A DNA stretch of 64,000 nucleotides. It comes from Dehalococcoidia bacterium (GTDB lineage: Bacteria; Chloroflexota; Dehalococcoidia; CAUJGQ01). Positions within the stretch are counted from its first letter, which is position 1, and every line of letters starts with the position of its first letter. The translations under genes were made by a program, and so were the position numbers. Below are positions 60,031-64,000 of the stretch, piece after piece. The stretch spans positions 1-64,000 of the forward strand of contig DATGEL010000015.1 in assembly GCA_035310145.1 (NCBI GenBank). Direction: 5' to 3'. The notes beneath the pieces were generated by a model. It saw only the letters and a program-made list of their open reading frames with translations. It was not told the origin of the DNA and ran no database searches.

Positions 60031-60507
60031 TCACTCGATGCGCATGGTGGCGGAGTTGTTGATCGTGAACGTGGACGGAATCGAGCCGCCCGAAATGAAG
60101 TTGGCGATGGCCGCGAGCGGCGTGATGAATGAAAAACTGTAGCTCGATGTCACGACCACAGATTGGCCGCTCGAACAGCTCGCGCTACAGGTTGGATTTG
60201 GAACGGTCAGGCTCCCAGTGTTGTATGGGCCAGCAGCGTTTTGAACCTTCGCAATGATGCCTGCGGTGTCAGTAGGATTGGTGATGCCGTAGCGAGCACC
60301 TTCACGGACTGCGTTAGTCAGGGTGATTGACGTTGAGTAGGCTCGACCGAAGTCAATCATTCCGAAGATGAGTAACAGAAATGTTGGTACTATAAGAGCG
60401 AATTCAACGAGTGCAACGCCAGATTGATCGGAGCGGTTACGAAGTGAAAATCGACCATCATTACAGCGAGGCTGAAGGAACCACCGAGAATAGCGATGCT
60501 TCATCAT
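60031..60507 (-). CDS. tadE: TadE-like minor pseudopilin
   Basis: 158 residues from the ATG pair at about 60507. The TadE signature is SGVALVEFALIVPTFLLLIFGMIDFGRAYSTSI followed by LTNAVREGARYG. The remainder is exported, with CSASC near residue 110. Base composition is notably lower in GC than most of the window. The ribosome site is weak, so the exact start is uncertain. It is adjacent to cpaB (9 bp) and follows the pilin genes. Confidence 0.82.
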   Translation of the reverse strand: MMKHRYSRWFLQPRCNDGRFSLRNRSDQSGVALVEFALIVPTFLLLIFGMIDFGRAYSTSITLTNAVREGARYGITNPTDTAGIIAKVQNAAGPYNTGSLTVPNPTCSASCSSGQSVVVTSSYSFSFITPLAAIANFISGGSIPSTFTINNSATMRIE

Positions 60508-60615
60508 CACCGACTCAGTCCATGAACACTGGATAGTTGGCAAGGCGGCGTCTTCGAAGTTGACTCTGACAAGCAGAGACCATGACCGAAGACGCCGCCC
60601 AGTCCGCGCACTAGG

Positions 60616-60807
60616 CTATGCGCCAGCCAAGGTGCCGCCTATGCTCGTGAAGATACCGTTGATTCCTCCGCTCAGGATCCCTAGAGCTCCTATTGCGGCG
60701 ATCGCGACAAAGGCGAGGATGAGCGCGTATTCGACTAATCCCTGCCCATGTTGCTGCCTGCGAAGGTGGTAGACGAGCTCACTCACGACAGTGATCAGGG
60801 AACGCAT
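60616..60807 (-). CDS. flp: Flp/Fap-type pilin 1
   Basis: 63 residues from ATG 60807 (GGAG 7 nt upstream). The short leader ends QQHGQG, then LVEYALILAFVAIAAIGAL with the conserved Glu-Tyr of Flp pilins. The cleavage site is expected after Gly in HGQG or shortly before. It ends GINGIFTSIGGTLAGA. It is the major shaft protein candidate together with the second copy. No prepilin peptidase gene is in the window. Confidence 0.9.
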   Translation of the reverse strand: MRSLITVVSELVYHLRRQQHGQGLVEYALILAFVAIAAIGALGILSGGINGIFTSIGGTLAGA

Positions 60808-60833
60808 GGTGAACTCCGTCGGCATCAACGCAC

Positions 60834-61025
60834 TTAGGCTCCCGCCAGGGTGCCGCCGATGCTCGTGAACACACCGTTGATGTCCCCACTTAGAATCCCA
60901 AGGGCTGCAATGGCGGTGATGGACACCAGCGCGATGATGAGCGCATACTCAACCAGCCCCTGCCCTTCCTCGCGGGTCTGCAGGCGGTTAACCAGCTCGT
61001 TCACGAGGGTGATTGCGTACTGCAT
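60834..61025 (-). CDS. flp: Flp/Fap-type pilin 2
   Basis: 63 residues, about 65% identical to the other pilin: EEGQGLVEYALIIALVSITAIAALGILSGDINGVFTSIGGTLAGA. It is the first gene of the Tad cluster. ATG 61025 has GGAG about 12 nt upstream. The two pilins share an identical C-terminal 12 residues, suggesting recent duplication or conversion. Confidence 0.9.
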   Translation of the reverse strand: MQYAITLVNELVNRLQTREEGQGLVEYALIIALVSITAIAALGILSGDINGVFTSIGGTLAGA

Positions 61026-61436
61026 TTTCAGTTGTGCTCCTGTTGATGATGATGTCTCGGCAGATTGGGTGGCGCGGCTGTCGCGCGTGGCTTCGTTGCT
61101 CCCGTCCCGACCTCCTCGTCCTCGGCCGCCGGATTGGCGCGTGCCGGCTGCTCTCCCTCGACAGTGGCCCGGCGGCGCTGCCGCCGTTTGCGGCCCGTCT
61201 CGCGCCGCCGGCCGCGCGGGTGGCGCAACGCGGTGGGTGGGAGGCGGGCCTGGCCGTGTCGAGGGCGGCGCCGCGGCGCCAGGGCGGCGGCCGCGTCCGG
61301 GTGCGGGCGGGAAGTCCGTCGCAGTCGGAACCTCCCTCGACCAGCCGCAGTGTATGGGGCGCAGTCTGGCCTTGCGGTTTCCTAACCATTGGCAAGTTAT
61401 GCGGATGCGGGCGGAAAGGTGGGGATTCTGTAAAGC
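61026..61436. other. GC-rich leader region upstream of the pilin genes
   Basis: About 410 bp with no gene I can support. It would contain the Tad operon promoter, but no clear -35/-10 pair is visible. Confidence 0.4.
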
Positions 61437-61527
61437 GGCCCTCACAACCCCCGACCCCTTCTCTCCCATACACAGCGGCTTGGAGATCCGCGGCTGTTCA
61501 CGAGCGTATGGGAGAGAAGGGGCGAGC
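61437..61527. repeat. CTCTCCC palindromic repeat, copy 9 (DUF559 subfamily)
   Basis: CCCCTTCTCTCCCATAC and GTATGGGAGAGAAGGGG arms around a GGAGATCCGCGGCTGTTC core, close to the two 93-bp copies that flank the DUF559 gene and to copy 2 at 13.1 kb. Confidence 0.8.
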
Positions 61528-61717
61528 CATGGGAGGTGGGCGAGGCGGCGCGGCGCTAACCGAAGGAAAGCGCCGCGGCGACGAGCGCACGCCCATGGCC
61601 GCTCCGCGGGCATCCTCAACCACCGCGTTGTTCGCGCCAACGGCGCGACAATCGGGGCGCGAGATTCCCTGCCGCGCCGCCCGAGAACCGGCGGTCACGA
61701 TGCCAGGGTAAATCTCG

Positions 61718-61866
61718 CTAAGGCGTGTCCGACAATTGGCTCAGCCTCAGCAAAGTGCGTGATTTGCTGGTCTCTCAATCAGTTCGTCAGGCGTGAGAGC
61801 AGCCGGTCGGGATGGCCAACTACTGTAACTTATTGCGGCTGGATGATTTATCGGACACGCCCTAAC
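61718..61866. mobile_element. Short non-autonomous IS5-like element (MITE)
   Basis: About 149 bp with terminal inverted repeats AAGGCGTGTCCGACAA and TTATCGGACACGCC. It is flanked by CTA on both sides, a likely 3-bp target duplication. The interior encodes only a short remnant (LTPDELIERPANHAL) that could derive from a transposase N-terminus. The ends resemble those of IS5-group elements. Confidence 0.65.
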
Positions 61867-61890
61867 CCGAAACCATCTGCACCTGCACCG

Positions 61891-61983
61891 CACGATCGCC
61901 CCTTCTCTCCCATACGCTCTTGATCCGTAGCGGATCTCCAGCAGATTGTGTATGGGAGAGAAGGGGAAGGGGGTTATGAGGGC
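61891..61983 (-). repeat. 93-bp repeat, left inverted copy flanking DUF559
   Basis: Identical, in reverse complement, to 62430-62522 over all 93 bp. It contains CCCCTTCTCTCCCATAC / GTATGGGAGAGAAGGGG arms. Its right end (AAGGGGAAGGGGGTTATGAG) supplies the ribosome-binding site and ATG of the DUF559 gene. Confidence 0.95.
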
Positions 61984-62365
61984 AGAGCGCCGCTTCCGTG
62001 CCGTCGGCCCCGCCGTACGCGAGGCCGCCCGCACCTTTCGCCAGCAGCCGACACCCGCCGAAGCGCTGCTCTGGGAGCGGCTGCGCGACCGGCGGCTCGG
62101 CGGGCTCAAGTTCCGGCGCCAGCACGCCGTGCTGGGCTTCGTGCTCGACTTCTACTGCCCGGAACGCCGGCTGGCGATCGAGGTGGACGGCGCCGTGCAC
62201 GCCGCGCCGGAGCAGCGCGCCCGCGACGCCGAGCGCAGCAAGCAGCTTGCCGCCGCCGGCGTGCGCGTCCTGCGCCTGGACAACGCCGAAGTTCTGAACA
62301 ACACCGGCGCGGCGCTGGCGACGATCGCGCGCGCCGCCGCGGCGCACGGGGCACGCGGGGGCTGA
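61976..62365 (+). CDS. DUF559 (Vsr-like) endonuclease-domain protein
   Basis: 129 residues. DUF559 core: ARTFRQQPTPAEALLWERLRDRRLGGLKFRRQHAVLGFVLDFYCPERRLAIEVDGAVH, with catalytic Asp in LDFYCP and Glu in IEVDG as in Vsr-like PD-(D/E)xK nucleases. AGVRVLRLDNAEVLNN then closes the domain. The ATG at 61976 and its AGGGGG site lie inside the left 93-bp repeat. The gene plus repeats form a compact unit. By analogy with REP-associated transposases, the nuclease might act on the repeat hairpins. That is inference. Confidence 0.85.
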   Translation: MRAERRFRAVGPAVREAARTFRQQPTPAEALLWERLRDRRLGGLKFRRQHAVLGFVLDFYCPERRLAIEVDGAVHAAPEQRARDAERSKQLAAAGVRVLRLDNAEVLNNTGAALATIARAAAAHGARGG

Positions 62366-62429
62366 AGGCGCGGCGGACGGTGCGGGCATGCCGGGCGATT
62401 CGACGCGCTGACGACGCTCGCCCGCGGGG

Positions 62430-62522
62430 GCCCTCATAACCCCCTTCCCCTTCTCTCCCATACACAATCTGCTGGAGATCCGCTACGGATCAAGAGCGTA
62501 TGGGAGAGAAGGGGCGATCGTG
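62430..62522 (+). repeat. 93-bp repeat, right inverted copy flanking DUF559
   Basis: A perfect inverted copy of 61891-61983, starting 64 bp after the DUF559 stop. The outward end is GGGGCGATCGTG; similarity fades after one mismatch beyond it. Confidence 0.95.
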
Positions 62523-62645
62523 GGGTGCTGGCTCGGGCAGTATTGGGCTCCCAGACTCCGGCAGCTCGTGAGCGGCCTGTCGCGGCCGCAGGCGCGATAA
62601 ACAGCGCTCCGGGCAACCGCATGCCGCCCTGGATCGCTTCACGCC

Positions 62646-62738
62646 GGATCGCCCCTTCTCTCCCATACACACGAGGCCTTGAGACCGCGAGGGGGTTGAG
62701 GGCGGTATGGGAGAGAAGGGGAAGGGGGTTATGAGGGC
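62646..62738 (-). repeat. CTCTCCC palindromic repeat, copy 12 (DUF559 subfamily)
   Basis: The same arms as the 93-bp copies and the same AGGGGGTTATGAGGGC end, but the core between the arms differs (ACGAGGCCTTGAGACCGCG). Its ATG-bearing end faces the response regulator gene and opens no real gene. Confidence 0.85.
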
Positions 62739-62744
62739 CGCAGG

Positions 62745-63587
62745 CTATGAGGGCCTCGCCTCGCGTTCGCCCACGGCGCTGAGGTCCGGGCGCGCGGGGA
62801 TGCGGGCGCGGGTGTCGCGCATCGCCCGCGCCAGCTCGCCGCCGTTAGCCGCGATCATCGAGCGCACCGGCAGCGCCGCCTCGGCCAGCTCCTCCGGCGA
62901 CTCGCGACGGAAGGAGTAGCCCACGCCGTAGACCGTGTGGATCAGCGTCACGCCGTTGCGGCCGTCCTCCAGCTTGCGGCGCAGGTTCAGCACATGGCCG
63001 CGCAGCAGCCCCGCGTCGGCCGGGTCGTCGTAGCCCCAGACGCGGTCCACCAGCGTCTGGTAAGGCAACACCTGGCCGGCGTGCACCATCAGCTCCTGCA
63101 GCAGCTTGAACTCGGTGACGGTGAGACGCAGCGGCTGGCCGGCGCGCGTCACCGAGTGCGAGCGCGTATCCAGCACCAGGTCGCCGGAGCTGAGCGCCTG
63201 CCAGCCGGCGACGGCGGCGCCGCCCACGCGCTGCACGCGGCGCAACACGGCGCGCACGCGCGCCAGCAGCAGGTTGAAGCTGAACGGCTTGGTGATGTAG
63301 TCGTCGGCGCCCAGCTCCAGCGCCTGCGCGATCGTCTTCTCGGCATTGAGCGCGGAGAGCACGATCACCGGCGTCGAGCCGTCGCGGCAGACCTGCTTGC
63401 AGACCTCCCAACCGCTGACGCGCGGCACTTCCAGGTCGAGCAAAAGCAGCTCCGGCCCCTTGGTCTGCCACAGCTTGAGCGCGGCGTTGCCGTCGTAGGC
63501 CGGAATCACGTCCAGGCCGCCGCGGCGGAAGGTATAACAGATCAAGTCGATCAGGTCCGCATCGGTGTCGACAACCAGGATCGCCAT
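62745..63587 (-). CDS. OmpR-family response regulator
   Basis: 280 residues. The receiver has ILVVDTDADLI (one of the usual paired acids is Thr), Asp in LLLLDLEVPRVSG, Ser in VIVLSALNAEK and Lys in DDYITKPFS. The winged helix is LTVTEFKLLQELMVHAGQVLPYQTLVDRVWGYD, ending TLIHTVYGVGYSF. A 50-residue tail follows the wing, longer than usual. No kinase is adjacent. The promoter region (63600-63760) is AT-richer than the rest of the window. Confidence 0.9.
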   Translation of the reverse strand: MAILVVDTDADLIDLICYTFRRGGLDVIPAYDGNAALKLWQTKGPELLLLDLEVPRVSGWEVCKQVCRDGSTPVIVLSALNAEKTIAQALELGADDYITKPFSFNLLLARVRAVLRRVQRVGGAAVAGWQALSSGDLVLDTRSHSVTRAGQPLRLTVTEFKLLQELMVHAGQVLPYQTLVDRVWGYDDPADAGLLRGHVLNLRRKLEDGRNGVTLIHTVYGVGYSFRRESPEELAEAALPVRSMIAANGGELARAMRDTRARIPARPDLSAVGEREARPS

Positions 63588-63938
63588 GCTGCCACTCCCC
63601 CGCGCCCTGGGGCGGTCCGCCCGGCCCTGCTGAAAAATTAGGGAAGTTCCCTATTGCGTCCGCGACAATCGCGGGCGTCGCCTGGCATAACGAAACAATA
63701 CAGCAACTGTTGCGTCGGAATTCTATAGTTTCGAATAGCAGATTTATGTCGAATTGTGCCGGGTCGAGCGCCGCTGCGCCTGGCCGGCGAGATTTGAACA
63801 GGATTCGGTCCGCTTGCGGCCCGGCGTCCTCCCCCGCCGCGTGCCCGAGCGCGGCCACCCGAACGCAACCGACATGTACAGCTCGTCGCAGCATGCTGCC
63901 GGAGATCAATCACGATGGATGCCATGCCTCCGCAGCGT
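63588..63938. other. Intergenic region upstream of the response regulator
   Basis: 350 bp without a gene. An AT-rich stretch at about 63655-63760, unusual for this window, probably holds the leftward promoter. Confidence 0.4.
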
Positions 63939-64000
63939 TCAGTACACGTGCGGCAGCAGGCGCCAGCGCACCCGCGCCGCGTAGGCCGCATAGGCCGGGT
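63939..64000 (-). CDS. C-terminal fragment, isoprenylcysteine-methyltransferase-like
   Basis: Only the last 20 codons are in the window: PAYAAYAARVRWRLLPHVY then stop. The pattern of Tyr-Ala repeats followed by RWRLLP resembles the end of ICMT/phospholipid-methyltransferase-like membrane enzymes. The rest lies beyond the right edge. Confidence 0.4.
   Translation of the reverse strand, partial: PAYAAYAARVRWRLLPHVY

Noticed and set aside
61946-62002. Longer DUF559 start giving MCMGEKGKGV
   Set aside because: The same peptide can be read from several repeat copies that have no gene, and a good ribosome site precedes the later ATG at 61976.

Overview
The window is very GC-rich bacterial chromosome with densely packed, mostly leftward genes. 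I place it in Chloroflexota (Thermomicrobia-like or a related class) with moderate confidence. The reasons are a Tad-type pilus cluster without a secretin, which suggests a single membrane, SOS operators of the Gram-positive GAAC-N4-GTTC type, large LuxR-type ATPase regulators, and many palindromic intergenic repeats. Functional calls rest on motifs read by eye; no database search was possible.

Layout. 1-1.5 kb: an ISKra4-like insertion sequence that removes the 3' end of a secreted NTF2-like gene. 2-7.3 kb: genome maintenance, with xerD, a DdrA/Rad52-like protein under a LexA-type operator, a frameshifted Uma2 nuclease, uvrC with its own LexA-type box, and a DUF1697 gene. 7.4-16 kb: an ABC exporter, an acyl-CoA dehydrogenase, tRNA-Met followed by a decayed integrase, an SDR, pncC, and an amino-acid permease behind a duplicated leader. 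16-30 kb: a GGDEF/EAL protein, a TetR pair, a LuxR-type ATPase, tag, an alcohol dehydrogenase and a LysR gene divergent from two ArsM-like methyltransferases. 30-36.7 kb: an OmpR regulator, two glutamine synthetases, an SDR, a phosphotriesterase-like lactonase and a Fur protein.

36.8-51.2 kb reads as one redox/hypoxia/nitrosative stress region. It holds a NarL-type regulator, four universal stress proteins, a flavin-binding PPOX protein, NirK fused to a cupredoxin, a WrbA-like flavodoxin and a USP-kinase-kinase operon. Many of its promoters share the motif TTGCCCGRCAGAC about 50-95 bp upstream of the start codon. 51.2-61 kb is a leftward Tad pilus cluster: two Flp pilins, TadE, CpaB, CpaE, TadA, an Ig-like secreted protein, TadB, TadC, TadG and an M23 peptidase. 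61-63 kb is repeat-rich and holds a DUF559 nuclease gene between perfect 93-bp inverted repeats. The window ends with an OmpR-family regulator and a methyltransferase fragment.

The most striking signal is at 26,966-28,520. Two adjacent ArsM-like methyltransferase genes each have an in-frame TGA where ArsM proteins carry their conserved metal-binding cysteine. The same frame continues to a family-like C-terminus in both, and each TGA is followed at bacterial SECIS distance by a perfect small hairpin with G first in the loop. I read them as a tandem pair of selenocysteine methyltransferases. Second is the DUF559 gene, whose ribosome-binding site and start codon lie inside a dispersed palindromic repeat. 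Third is an 84-bp palindromic element present once between genes and once in frame inside a universal stress protein gene.
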